A stretch of DNA of 12,370 bases from Lachnospiraceae bacterium (lineage in GTDB: Bacteria; Bacillota; Clostridia; Lachnospirales; Lachnospiraceae). Location of the stretch: NCBI GenBank assembly GCA_014804385.1, contig JAAUZW010000027.1:6380-18749 (forward strand), given 5' to 3'. The notes under the pieces are model-generated. The model was not told where the DNA came from. It did not search any database and saw nothing but the letters and a program-made list of their open reading frames with translations. Of this stretch, positions 6,356-12,370 are shown piece by piece; positions within the stretch are counted from its first letter, which is position 1; every line of letters starts with the position of its first letter. The translations under genes were made by a program, and so were the position numbers.

Positions 6356-6395
6356 GGATAGAAGAAAAACTATAGGAGGGGGTAAGGAGAGGGTT

Positions 6396-7337
6396 ATGGC
6401 GAGTATCCATTTGACAAAGGTAATCGAGAAATTTAAGTGGGAGAATCTGACGCCGGAGATTGATATTTCCAAGATCAAGGTGACGCAGCCGGATATCAAC
6501 AGACCTGCGCTGCAGCTGGCGGGTTATTTTGAGCACTTTGAGACGACGCGGTTACAGATTGTGGGGTTTGTAGAGTATTCCTACATGAATGGCCTGGATG
6601 AAGAGAGACAGCGGGAAATCTTTGAAAAACTTTTGAACAATCCGCTGCCGGGAATCCTGTTTTGCAGAGACTTGAATCCGAACCCTATTTTCCGGGAGAT
6701 TGCAGTCAAATATGGCGTGCCGCTTTTGATGAGTAAAAAGGCTACCTCGGCCTGCACGGCGGAGGTGATCAGATGGCTGAATGTAAAGCTCGCGCCCTGT
6801 ATCTCGGTACACGGCGTGCTGGTGGATGTCTACGGAGAGGGCGTGTTGATCACGGGTGAGAGCGGCATCGGAAAATCTGAAGCTGCGCTTGAGTTGATCA
6901 AGAGAGGCCACCGACTGGTGACGGACGATGTGGTGGAGATCCGTCGGGTGAGCGAGGACACGTTGATCGGTACCGCCCCTGATATTACGAAGCATTTCAT
7001 TGAGTTGAGAGGTATCGGTATTATAGATGTGAAGGCATTGTTTGGTGCCTCCAGCGTCAGGGAGACCCAGAACATCGACCTGGTCGTTCGTTTGGAGGAC
7101 TGGGACAAGGACAAGGAGTACGACCGTCTGGGTCTTGAGGAGGAGTATACAGAGTATCTGGGCAATCGGGTAGTCTGCCACAACATTCCGATCAGACCTG
7201 GCCGTAATCTGGCTATCATCTGTGAGTCTGCGGCGGTCAATCACAGACAGAAGAAGATGGGCTATAATGCGGCGCAGGAGCTTTACAAGCGTGTACAGAA
7301 TTCTCTGGCGCACGGCAGAGATGAAGATGAAGATTGA
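6396..7337 (+). CDS. hprK: HPr kinase/phosphorylase
   Basis: HprK phosphorylates Ser46 of HPr or Crh with ATP or pyrophosphate and removes the phosphate when energy is low. HPr-Ser-P then acts with CcpA in carbon catabolite control. The 313-residue protein has the N-terminal domain (about 1-130) and the kinase domain with His139 in SVHGVLVDVYG, the P-loop GESGIGKS at 154-161, Asp177-Asp178 in VTDDVVEI, and the family signature ELRGIGIIDV at 203-212. The acidic C-terminus (RDEDED) is unremarkable. The ATG at 6396 is chosen because AAGGAGA (6384-6390) sits 5 bases upstream and MASIHLTKVI fits the family N-terminus. The frame is open to a TTG at 6327, but that lies in the promoter candidate. glk follows after 38 bases with its own ribosome binding site, so the two probably form an operon. 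A Crh-like possible substrate is encoded at 11299-11553. Confidence 0.97.
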   Translation: MASIHLTKVIEKFKWENLTPEIDISKIKVTQPDINRPALQLAGYFEHFETTRLQIVGFVEYSYMNGLDEERQREIFEKLLNNPLPGILFCRDLNPNPIFREIAVKYGVPLLMSKKATSACTAEVIRWLNVKLAPCISVHGVLVDVYGEGVLITGESGIGKSEAALELIKRGHRLVTDDVVEIRRVSEDTLIGTAPDITKHFIELRGIGIIDVKALFGASSVRETQNIDLVVRLEDWDKDKEYDRLGLEEEYTEYLGNRVVCHNIPIRPGRNLAIICESAAVNHRQKKMGYNAAQELYKRVQNSLAHGRDEDED

Positions 7338-7375
7338 TTGCACAAAAGATAGATAAGAGAGGAGAGGGAGATTCA

Positions 7376-8311
7376 ATGGCGAACTATATATTTGGAGTGG
7401 ACGTAGGCGGCACGACCGTCAAGATGGGCTTATTTGACAAGGATGGCAATGTAATGGAAAAATGGGAGATTCCCACCAGGACAGAGAATCATGGAGAAAA
7501 CATTCTCCCTGACATTGCAGACAGTATTCAGGGAAAAATGTCTGAGAAAGGCATCGCAAAGGATAACGTGATCGGTGTTGGCGTCGGTGTGCCGGGACCT
7601 GTGGACAGAGACGGTATTGTGCACCGGGCGGTCAATCTCGGCTGGGCGGAGTTGGATTTGAAAAAAGAGCTTACCACACTTCTGGGCGGTATGCGTGTGG
7701 AGGGCGGTAACGATGCTAACGTAGCGGCTCTTGGTGAGATGTGGAAAGGCGGCGGTCAGGGTCATCAGAATCTGGTGGCGGTCACTCTGGGAACGGGTGT
7801 CGGCGGCGGCATTATCATAAACGGAGAGATCATGACGGGCGCAACCGGTGCTGGCGGCGAGATCGGGCATATTCATGTGGAGGACGAAGAGACGGAGGCT
7901 TGTGGCTGCGGGAACTTTGGCTGTCTTGAGGAATATGCCTCTGCCACAGGTATCACCAGACTGGCGAACCGTGCGCTGAAGGCCAGCGATAAAGCCAGCG
8001 TTCTGCGAAGCGGAGAGGTGTCTGCCAAGACTGTGTTCGATGCGGTAAAAGCGGGGGACGAGCTGGCAATTGAGATCGCACAGCAGTTTGGAGATTACCT
8101 GGGAAAAGGATTGGGTGTGATCGCGGGTATCATCAATCCGGAGATCTTTGTGATCGGCGGCGGCGTGTCTAAGGCAGGAGAGGTGCTTTTCGATTATATT
8201 AAGCCCTCCTTTGAGAAAACAGCGTTTCATGGCAGCAGGGGAGCAATCTTTGCACTGGCGACTCTGGGAAATGATGCGGGTATCTATGGAGCTGCGAGGA
8301 TGTTGCTCTAG
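7376..8311 (+). CDS. glk: ROK-family glucokinase
   Basis: This enzyme phosphorylates glucose to glucose-6-phosphate with ATP in the cytoplasm, at the entry to glycolysis. The 311-residue protein shows the ATP-binding DVGGT at 9-13, the catalytic Asp113 in GGNDAN, the phosphate loop LGTGVGGG near 138-145, GEIGH at 161-165, and the ROK zinc site made by His165 and CGCGNFGC (Cys176, 178, 183). This fits the glucokinase branch of ROK proteins; transcriptional ROK repressors have an N-terminal helix-turn-helix, which is absent. Start ATG 7376 follows GGAGAGGGAG at 7361-7370. The frame remains open to 7334 but without a better site. Placement behind hprK links sugar uptake sensing with glucose phosphorylation. 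A related sugar kinase such as an N-acetylmannosamine or fructose kinase cannot be fully excluded from sequence alone. Confidence 0.93.
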   Translation: MANYIFGVDVGGTTVKMGLFDKDGNVMEKWEIPTRTENHGENILPDIADSIQGKMSEKGIAKDNVIGVGVGVPGPVDRDGIVHRAVNLGWAELDLKKELTTLLGGMRVEGGNDANVAALGEMWKGGGQGHQNLVAVTLGTGVGGGIIINGEIMTGATGAGGEIGHIHVEDEETEACGCGNFGCLEEYASATGITRLANRALKASDKASVLRSGEVSAKTVFDAVKAGDELAIEIAQQFGDYLGKGLGVIAGIINPEIFVIGGGVSKAGEVLFDYIKPSFEKTAFHGSRGAIFALATLGNDAGIYGAARMLL

Positions 8312-8317
8312 CATTGA

Positions 8318-8454
8318 GCCGTGCAGATTTACGGCAGCGCAGACGGACGAAAGTTTACTTGCGGACGGCTGAGATGATGTAAATCTATAGGGCGATAGCC
8401 CGTCAATGAGCAAAAGGAAAGCTGCGAAGCGGCGATTTTGCGAATTGGCACGGC
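8318..8454 (+). other. Multi-stem structured element between glk and murB
   Basis: The outer stem GCCGTGC (8318-8324) / GCACGGC (8448-8454) encloses AGATTTAC (8325-8332) / GTAAATCT (8379-8386), GGGC GATA GCCC (8389-8401), and a long arm with GCAAAA (8410-8415) / TTTTGC (8436-8441) and GCTGC GAA GCGGC (8421-8433). This is the plan of the element at 1185-1306 with mostly different stem sequences. Shared strings are GCGCAGAC (8337-8344 and 1190-1197) and TAGGGCGA followed by GCCCGT. It lies before the AT-rich promoter candidate of murB, so it may be the glk 3' untranslated region or a separate RNA. Pairings were read by eye. Confidence 0.58.
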
Positions 8455-8510
8455 GAAAGAAGTATAGCAGAGCAAATAAATATGGCGAATGAATATCGCG
8501 TATGAACGGA

Positions 8511-8528
8511 TATAATATATTATATAAT
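8511..8528 (+). promoter_or_regulatory. AT-rich promoter candidate for murB with perfect palindrome
   Basis: TATAAT occurs at 8511-8516 and again at 8523-8528. Bases 8511-8524 (TATAATATATTATA) form a perfect 14-bp palindrome. No good -35 is visible at 16-18 bp from either copy, so use as a promoter is only likely by position, 25-40 bases before the murB start. Confidence 0.35.
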
Positions 8529-8552
8529 AAAAGAAGTGAGAGAGTATAAATT

Positions 8553-9464
8553 TTGAGTGCATCTATGTATGAATATATCAGGACGCTCGTACCTGAGGAA
8601 AGGCTTCTGTTTCATGAGCCGATGAGCCGTCACACTACCTTACGAGTGGGGGGTGAGGCGGAGTGCATCATTATGGTGGAAACACAGGATGAGCTGTCGC
8701 AGCTGATTCAGTATCTGAGCAGGAGTGGACGGGAATACTTTGTTCTGGGAAACGGAAGCAATCTGCTGGTAGGAGACAAGGGCTATCAGGGCGTCATTTT
8801 GAAGCTGGGTAAGCGAATGCAGCAGATTCGTGTGGAAGGGAATCATATTGTGGCAGGAGCGGGTGCCCTGCTTTCTCAGGTTTCAGCAGCGGCCAGAGAC
8901 GCGGGCTTAAGCGGACTGGAGTTTGCCGCAGGGATACCGGGAACCATTGGCGGAGCCATTGTCATGAATGCCGGCGCCTATGACGGCGAAATGAAGCAGG
9001 TCGTGAAAACGGTTCGTGTGATGGATAAGGAGGGAGAGATCCTGACGCTTGATAATGACACGATGGAGTTCGGCTACCGCACCAGTATTATCAAGGACAG
9101 ACCCTTTATCGTGCTGGGTGTGATCATGGAACTGACGACGGGTGAAACAGAGCAGATCAGCATACGGATGGAGGAGCTGATGGCGCTTCGCAAGAGTAAA
9201 CAGCCTCTGGAATACCCCAGTGCGGGCAGTACCTTTAAGCGGCCGGAAGGGTATTATGCGGGGAAACTCATCATGGATGCAGGGCTGCGGGGTTACCGTA
9301 TCGGTGGCGCGCAGGTGTCTGAGAAGCATTGCGGCTTTGTGATCAATGCGGGGGGCGCATCGGCGGCGGATGTCAAAGAAGTGATCGAGGAAGTGCAGGA
9401 GCGCGTGAAGGATAGATTTCATGTCCGGTTGGAGCCGGAGGTCATTTTTCTGGGAGATTTTTAG
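8553..9464 (+). CDS. murB: UDP-N-acetylenolpyruvoylglucosamine reductase MurB
   Basis: MurB reduces the enolpyruvyl group of UDP-GlcNAc-enolpyruvate to UDP-MurNAc using NADPH and bound FAD, the second committed step of peptidoglycan synthesis. Evidence includes the FAD-binding VLGNGSNLLVGDKG (about 64-77), GIPGTIGGAIVMNAGAYDGE (127-146), Arg176 in GYRTSI, the proton donor Ser226 in SAGSTFKRP, and the catalytic Glu near 294-296 in LEPEV. The compact C-terminal part with YYAGKLIMDAGLRGYRIGGA indicates the type II form. Length 303 is normal. The start taken is TTG 8553 behind a weak GAGAGAG-like site (8538-8543); ATG 8565 (MYEYIR) is the alternative and would remove only four residues. rapZ starts 44 bases after the stop with its own ribosome binding site; the murB-rapZ-whiA order is common in Clostridia. 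Confidence 0.97.
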   Translation: MSASMYEYIRTLVPEERLLFHEPMSRHTTLRVGGEAECIIMVETQDELSQLIQYLSRSGREYFVLGNGSNLLVGDKGYQGVILKLGKRMQQIRVEGNHIVAGAGALLSQVSAAARDAGLSGLEFAAGIPGTIGGAIVMNAGAYDGEMKQVVKTVRVMDKEGEILTLDNDTMEFGYRTSIIKDRPFIVLGVIMELTTGETEQISIRMEELMALRKSKQPLEYPSAGSTFKRPEGYYAGKLIMDAGLRGYRIGGAQVSEKHCGFVINAGGASAADVKEVIEEVQERVKDRFHVRLEPEVIFLGDF

Positions 9465-9508
9465 GATCATATTTTGCGATAGCAGGGGCACGAAAGAAGG
9501 ACGTACAC

Positions 9509-10366
9509 ATGAGATTTGTGATCGTGACGGGAATGAGCGGAGCGGGAAAACGGACCGCTATGAAAATGCTGGAGGATGTGGGCTTTTACTGTGTGGATAA
9601 TCTGCCGGTGGCGTTGATCGAGAAATTTGTGGAGTTGATCACGATGCCGCAGAGCGAGGTCAGTAAAGTGGCTCTGGGGCTTGATGTGCGAGCGGATCAG
9701 TCCTTTGGCGGCGTGCATCGCATGTTGGATCAGTTAAGGGAGAACGGCTATCTCTTTGAGATTCTTTTTCTGGAAGCGGGAGATGATGTCCTTTTAAAAC
9801 GGTACAAGGAGACCAGAAGACTCCATCCGCTTTCTCCGGAGGGCCGGGTGGTGGAGGGTATCCACAGGGAGCGGGAGATTCTGCAGGAGATCCGGCAGAA
9901 GGCAGATTATATTATAGACACTTCTCATCTTTTGACCAGAGAGCTGAAAGAAGAGATAGACGATATTTTTGTCAGGAACAAGGAGTACAATTCCCTGATC
10001 GTCACGATTCTTTCCTTTGGCTTTAAAAAGGGAATTCCGGCGGACGCGGATCTGGTCTTTGACGTGCGTTTTTTGCCCAATCCCTTCTATATTGATGAAC
10101 TGAAGCACAAGACAGGGAATGACAAAGAAGTGCAGGACTATGTGATGGAATTCGAGGAGGCCGGCACATTTTTGCAAAAGCTGACAGATATGCTCACGTT
10201 TCTGATTCCTAATTATGTGAAAGAGGGCAAGCATCAGTTGGTGATCGGCATCGGGTGTACCGGGGGCAAACACAGGAGTGTGACGTTGGCCAATGCACTC
10301 TATGCCAAGTTAAAAGACCACGGTACCTACGGCGTGAAGCTGTATCACAGAGATATCACTAAATAG
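9509..10366 (+). CDS. rapZ: RapZ/YvcJ family nucleotide-binding protein
   Basis: RapZ-family proteins bind nucleotides. In Escherichia coli RapZ is an RNA adaptor controlling glucosamine-6-phosphate synthase, and in Bacillus the homologue YvcJ affects competence and is encoded beside whiA and crh. The 285-residue protein has an N-terminal P-loop region GMSGAGKR (8-15), CVDNLP (28-33), LGLDVRA (57-62), ETRRLHPL, the FGFKKGIP and FDVRFLPNPFY motifs (about 170-195), and the C-terminal GCTGGKHRSV (249-258). Position 15, Ser or Thr in a standard GKS/T Walker A, is Arg here (codon CGG), with Thr next to it. The ATG at 9509 follows AAAGAAGG at 9493-9500. whiA begins 11 bases after the stop, so the two are cotranscribed. 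The gene for YvcK/MgfA, which lies between them in Bacillus, is absent here. Confidence 0.95.
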   Translation: MRFVIVTGMSGAGKRTAMKMLEDVGFYCVDNLPVALIEKFVELITMPQSEVSKVALGLDVRADQSFGGVHRMLDQLRENGYLFEILFLEAGDDVLLKRYKETRRLHPLSPEGRVVEGIHREREILQEIRQKADYIIDTSHLLTRELKEEIDDIFVRNKEYNSLIVTILSFGFKKGIPADADLVFDVRFLPNPFYIDELKHKTGNDKEVQDYVMEFEEAGTFLQKLTDMLTFLIPNYVKEGKHQLVIGIGCTGGKHRSVTLANALYAKLKDHGTYGVKLYHRDITK

Positions 10367-10377
10367 GGGAAAGAACC

Positions 10378-11280
10378 ATGTCTTTTTCGGGGACTGTAAA
10401 GGAGGAACTCGCGTCACAGGCGGGTTCAGCCAGACATTGTCAGCTAGCGGAGCTGGCAGCACTTTTGCTCTATAACGGCGGCACTACTGATGATGGAAAG
10501 CATCTGGTGCTGGACACGGAAAATGACGCAGTTGCGAGAAAATGCTTTACATTACTTAAAAAAACATTTAATATAGAAACTGTTATGCGGGGCAGAGAAA
10601 GACTGATCCCTGATAATGGGATGGAGCGCAAGGTGATACAGGCATTGTATCTTGCGGACAGCAAAGATGGGAGGATTATACTGACTGAACCGGTCAACTC
10701 CCTGCTTATTAAAAATTCCTGCTGTGCGAGAGCCTATTTGCGCGGTGCTTTTCTGAGCGCAGGTTCCATGAGCGACCCGAAAAAGAGCTATCATCTGGAG
10801 TTTGTCTGCGATGAGAAGGCGCAGGCGATACAACTGCGGGATGTGCTTAAAGATTTTCAGATTGAGGCCAGGATCATAGGACGAAAGAAATATCAGGTGG
10901 TCTATCTGAAAGAGGGTGCGTGCATTGTGGATCTTTTGAACGTCATGGGGGCGCATGTATCTTTGATGGAACTGGAAAACATGAGGATCCTGAAAGAGAT
11001 GCGCAATTCCATCAACAGAAGGGTCAACTGCGAGACAGCCAACATTTCTAAGACGGTAACGGCTGCGGGAAGGCAGATTGAGGACATCCTTCTAATCAGA
11101 GACAGGTATGGGTTTGAGAATTTACCGGATAATCTGCGGCAGATGGCAGAGATTCGGCTGGAGTATCCGGACGCAGCGCTTAAAGAGCTGGGCGGATATC
11201 TGGAACCGATCGTGGGGAAATCGGGGGTGAATCACAGGTTGCGCAGGCTGAGTGAAATTGCCGAGAAAATCAGATCATAA
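10378..11280 (+). CDS. whiA: WhiA, DNA-binding protein linked to cell division
   Basis: WhiA proteins combine a degenerate LAGLIDADG homing-endonuclease fold with a C-terminal helix-turn-helix. In Streptomyces WhiA is a sporulation regulator; in Bacillus it affects cell division and chromosome segregation. The 300-residue protein starts with MSFSGTVKEEL, has RHCQLAELAALLL (19-31), the LAGLIDADG-like LRGAFLSAGSMSDPKKSYHLEF (121-142), and the DNA-binding part NRRVNCETANISKT through LKELGGYL and GKSGVNHRLRRL (about 213-291). Homing-endonuclease activity is not expected for WhiA. The ATG at 10378 follows AGGGGAAAG (10365-10373). The Crh/HPr-like gene starts 18 bases after the stop, forming a rapZ-whiA-crh unit like the Bacillus yvcJ-yvcK-yvcL-crh cluster without yvcK. 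Confidence 0.96.
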   Translation: MSFSGTVKEELASQAGSARHCQLAELAALLLYNGGTTDDGKHLVLDTENDAVARKCFTLLKKTFNIETVMRGRERLIPDNGMERKVIQALYLADSKDGRIILTEPVNSLLIKNSCCARAYLRGAFLSAGSMSDPKKSYHLEFVCDEKAQAIQLRDVLKDFQIEARIIGRKKYQVVYLKEGACIVDLLNVMGAHVSLMELENMRILKEMRNSINRRVNCETANISKTVTAAGRQIEDILLIRDRYGFENLPDNLRQMAEIRLEYPDAALKELGGYLEPIVGKSGVNHRLRRLSEIAEKIRS

Positions 11281-11298
11281 AAAGAGGAGGAAACTATT

Positions 11299-11553
11299 AT
11301 GATTCAGAAGTCAATCCAGGTCAAGCTGGAGACGGGCCTGGAGGCAAGGCCGGTGGCGATGCTTGTACAGGTGGCCAGCCAGTTTGAAAGCACAGTGTAC
11401 CTTGGTTCCGACAACAAAAAGGTGAACGCGAAGAGTATCATGGGTATGATGAGCATGGGACTCGACAGCGGGGCAGAGGTGATTGTGACTGCGGACGGCG
11501 TCGATGAGGAGGAGGCCGTTGCAGAGATCGAAAAGTTTTTGTCCACCAGATAG
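11299..11553 (+). CDS. Crh-like HPr protein with Glu15 and conserved Ser46
   Basis: The 84-residue protein has the HPr fold signature, but the active-site motif GLHARP of sugar-transport HPr reads GLEARP: position 15, the His phosphorylated by enzyme I, is Glu (codon GAG). It therefore cannot relay phosphate in the PTS. The regulatory site is intact: Ser46 in KKVNAKSIMGMMSMGL, the target of HprK, whose gene is in this window. Bacillus Crh shows the same logic with Gln15, Ser46 and location behind whiA, so a Crh-type corepressor of CcpA is the best guess. I believe GLEARP also occurs in related Lachnospiraceae, so it is unlikely to be a sequencing error. The ATG at 11299 follows AGAGGAGG (11283-11290). 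A true HPr should exist elsewhere in the genome. Annotators would call it ptsH/HPr by family. Confidence 0.93.
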   Translation: MIQKSIQVKLETGLEARPVAMLVQVASQFESTVYLGSDNKKVNAKSIMGMMSMGLDSGAEVIVTADGVDEEEAVAEIEKFLSTR

Positions 11554-11599
11554 ACATAGGTGAGACAGAATTGATTGACATTTGATAAGGCATAATATG

Positions 11600-11650
11600 A
11601 AACTGTTCAGAGCCGTGCGGATTCGCAGATGAGGCACTGGGCAGTTTTTT
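11600..11650 (+). terminator. Probable intrinsic terminator after the crh-like gene
   Basis: AAACTGTTCAG (11600-11610) pairs with 11637-11647 (two G-U pairs), then an A/A mismatch, then GCC (11612-11614) with GGC (11633-11635). The T-run 11645-11650 completes it. The apical loop contains a small GCG/CGC hairpin. It lies 46 bases after the stop codon. Confidence 0.65.
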
Positions 11651-11652
11651 AC

Positions 11653-11825
11653 GTGATAAGCAGAGTCAGAAGACGGCAAAGGCAGTTCGCATGCTTGCAT
11701 GCAGAACTGACTATGACGGCTTATGACGAGGCGCAAGACATCCGGGGGATGTCTGTTCTGCGCGGACCGGAGTGGAACGGAGACCGCGAATGAGAAATGC
11801 GAAGTATTTCGAATCTGCTTATCAC
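11653..11825 (+). other. Multi-hairpin element bounded by a 12-bp inverted repeat, before dgkB
   Basis: GTGATAAGCAGA (11653-11664) is perfectly complementary to TCTGCTTATCAC (11814-11825). Between them lie CAGTTC (11683-11688) / GAACTG (11704-11709) with an inner GCATG/CATGC stem; AGACATCC (11736-11743) GGG GGATGTCT (11747-11754), flanked by GCGCA/TGCGC; CGCGG (11761-11765) / CCGCG (11784-11788); and a small CGAA/TTCG hairpin. The string GCGCAAGAC resembles GCGCAGAC of the other two elements. The frame of the next gene is open through part of it, but the ribosome binding site and homology start later. It could be a structured leader or a small mobile palindromic element. Confidence 0.55.
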
Positions 11826-11851
11826 TTAATAGAGTAGGGAGGAATGCGGAT

Positions 11852-12370
11852 ATGGCAAGACAGATGCTTTTCGTCTATAATCCGAGGGCCGGCAAGGCGC
11901 AGATTCGGAGTAATCTTTTGGATATCATTGATACTTTTGTGAAGGCGGGCTATGAGGTGACGGCTTATCCAACGCAGGCACCGGGGGACGCTGTCAAGGC
12001 GGTGCAGGAGAGGCGCGGCGGTTATGAAATCGTGGCCTGCAGCGGCGGTGACGGCACCCTTGATGAAGTGGTGACAGGTATGATGAAGTCCGAAGAGCGG
12101 CTTCCCATAGGCTATGTCCCTGCGGGCAGCACGAATGATTTCGCGAACAGTCTGGGAATTCCCAAGAGTATGCTGCAGGCGGCGGATGTGGTGGTAAACG
12201 GCAAGAACCTTTGCCTGTGATGTGGGTAAGTTTAATGGGGATATCTTCATCTATGTGGCGGCTTTTGGCATTTTTACTGACGTGTCTTACGGTACGCCCC
12301 AGAATACGAAAAATGTACTCGGACATGCTGCCTATCTGATAGAGGGAGTAAAGCGTCTCCCTTCTGTGCG
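11852..12370 (+). pseudogene. dgkB: DgkB-type lipid (diacylglycerol) kinase, frameshifted, 3' end outside window
   Basis: Proteins of this family phosphorylate diacylglycerol or related lipids with ATP, recycling lipid into phospholipid synthesis at the membrane. From ATG 11852 (AGGGAGGA at 11836-11843) the frame gives MLFVYNPRAGKA, the catalytic GGDGTLDEVV (residues 65-74) and PAGSTNDFA (90-98). It then ends at TGA 12218-12220 after 122 residues, far short of the usual 290-310. The next frame carries the expected continuation from 12207: TFACDVGKFNGDIFIYVAAF and onward, open to the window end. One extra base in AAGAACC (about 12203-12209) explains the break: without one A the reading is NGKTFACDVG. 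Either the gene is a recent pseudogene or this is an assembly or sequencing error. Everything on both sides looks well conserved, which favours a recent or technical event. Confidence 0.85.

Noticed and set aside
6327..6395. Upstream TTG start extending hprK by 23 residues
   Set aside because: The extension crosses the promoter candidate, and the ATG at 6396 has a good ribosome binding site and the family N-terminus.
7334..7375. Upstream start extending glk by 14 residues, overlapping hprK
   Set aside because: ATG 7376 has a strong ribosome binding site and MANYIFGVDVGGT is the expected N-terminus.
6552..7376. 274-codon open frame on the - strand opposite hprK
   Set aside because: It is fully antisense to hprK with all its motifs; the translated product has no domain pattern.
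7430..8413. 327-codon open frame on the - strand opposite glk
   Set aside because: It lies antisense to a clear ROK glucokinase, its product resembles no family I know, and it has no convincing ribosome binding site; it is a shadow of the codon bias of glk.
11575..11596. TTGACA followed by CATAAT after the crh-like gene, as a promoter
   Set aside because: The spacing is only about 10 bases and the probable terminator lies immediately downstream, so it is unlikely to drive dgkB.
11712..11728. Direct repeat TATGACG at 10-bp spacing
   Set aside because: Only two short copies inside a structured element; expected by chance at this scale.
11723..11851. Upstream ATG extending the DgkB-like protein by 43 residues
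   Set aside because: The added residues run through the hairpin element and are not family-like; ATG 11852 has a strong ribosome binding site and fits the family start.

Overview
The window looks like the chromosome of a Gram-positive Clostridia species, most likely a Lachnospiraceae member. This rests on AGGAGG-type ribosome binding sites, GC-moderate housekeeping genes, and the combination of HPr kinase, RapZ, WhiA and a Crh/HPr-like protein. Every gene I can support lies on the + strand. No tRNA, rRNA, CRISPR array or transposase was seen.

Layout: (1) 1-1008, the C-terminal part of the membrane protease FtsH, closed by a strong intrinsic terminator. (2) 1009-1344, a gene-free stretch holding tandem hairpins, an extended -10 promoter and a multi-stem structured leader in front of uvrC. 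(3) 1345-3240, uvrC, complete. (4) 3296-6298, an accessory quorum-sensing locus: a LytTR response regulator (AgrA type), a GHKL sensor kinase (AgrC type), the peptide-processing membrane protease AgrB, and a 49-residue AgrD-like prepeptide too short to be noticed by ordinary ORF length cut-offs. It ends in a terminator. (5) 6396-8311, hprK and a ROK-family glucokinase. (6) 8312-8552, a second structured intergenic element closely resembling the one before uvrC. (7) 8553-11553, murB, rapZ (yvcJ), whiA and a Crh/HPr-like gene, closed by a probable terminator. (8) 11653-11825, a third multi-hairpin element bounded by a 12-bp inverted repeat, then a DgkB-type lipid kinase gene whose frame is broken by one extra base and which runs off the window.

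The conserved part combines carbon regulation (HprK phosphorylates Ser46 of HPr/Crh; glucokinase feeds glycolysis) with envelope building (MurB, RapZ, WhiA). The agr locus sits between uvrC and hprK as a self-contained unit with its own promoter candidate and terminator.

The main points of interest are: an AgrD-like peptide with no cysteine, whose predicted ring would be closed by serine and contains charged residues; a perfect but start-less Shine-Dalgarno sequence and three exactly 10-bp-spaced GACAAA hexamers just upstream of agrB; a family of structured intergenic elements with differing but preserved stems; a Crh-like protein with Glu at position 15; and an Arg in the Walker A motif of RapZ.
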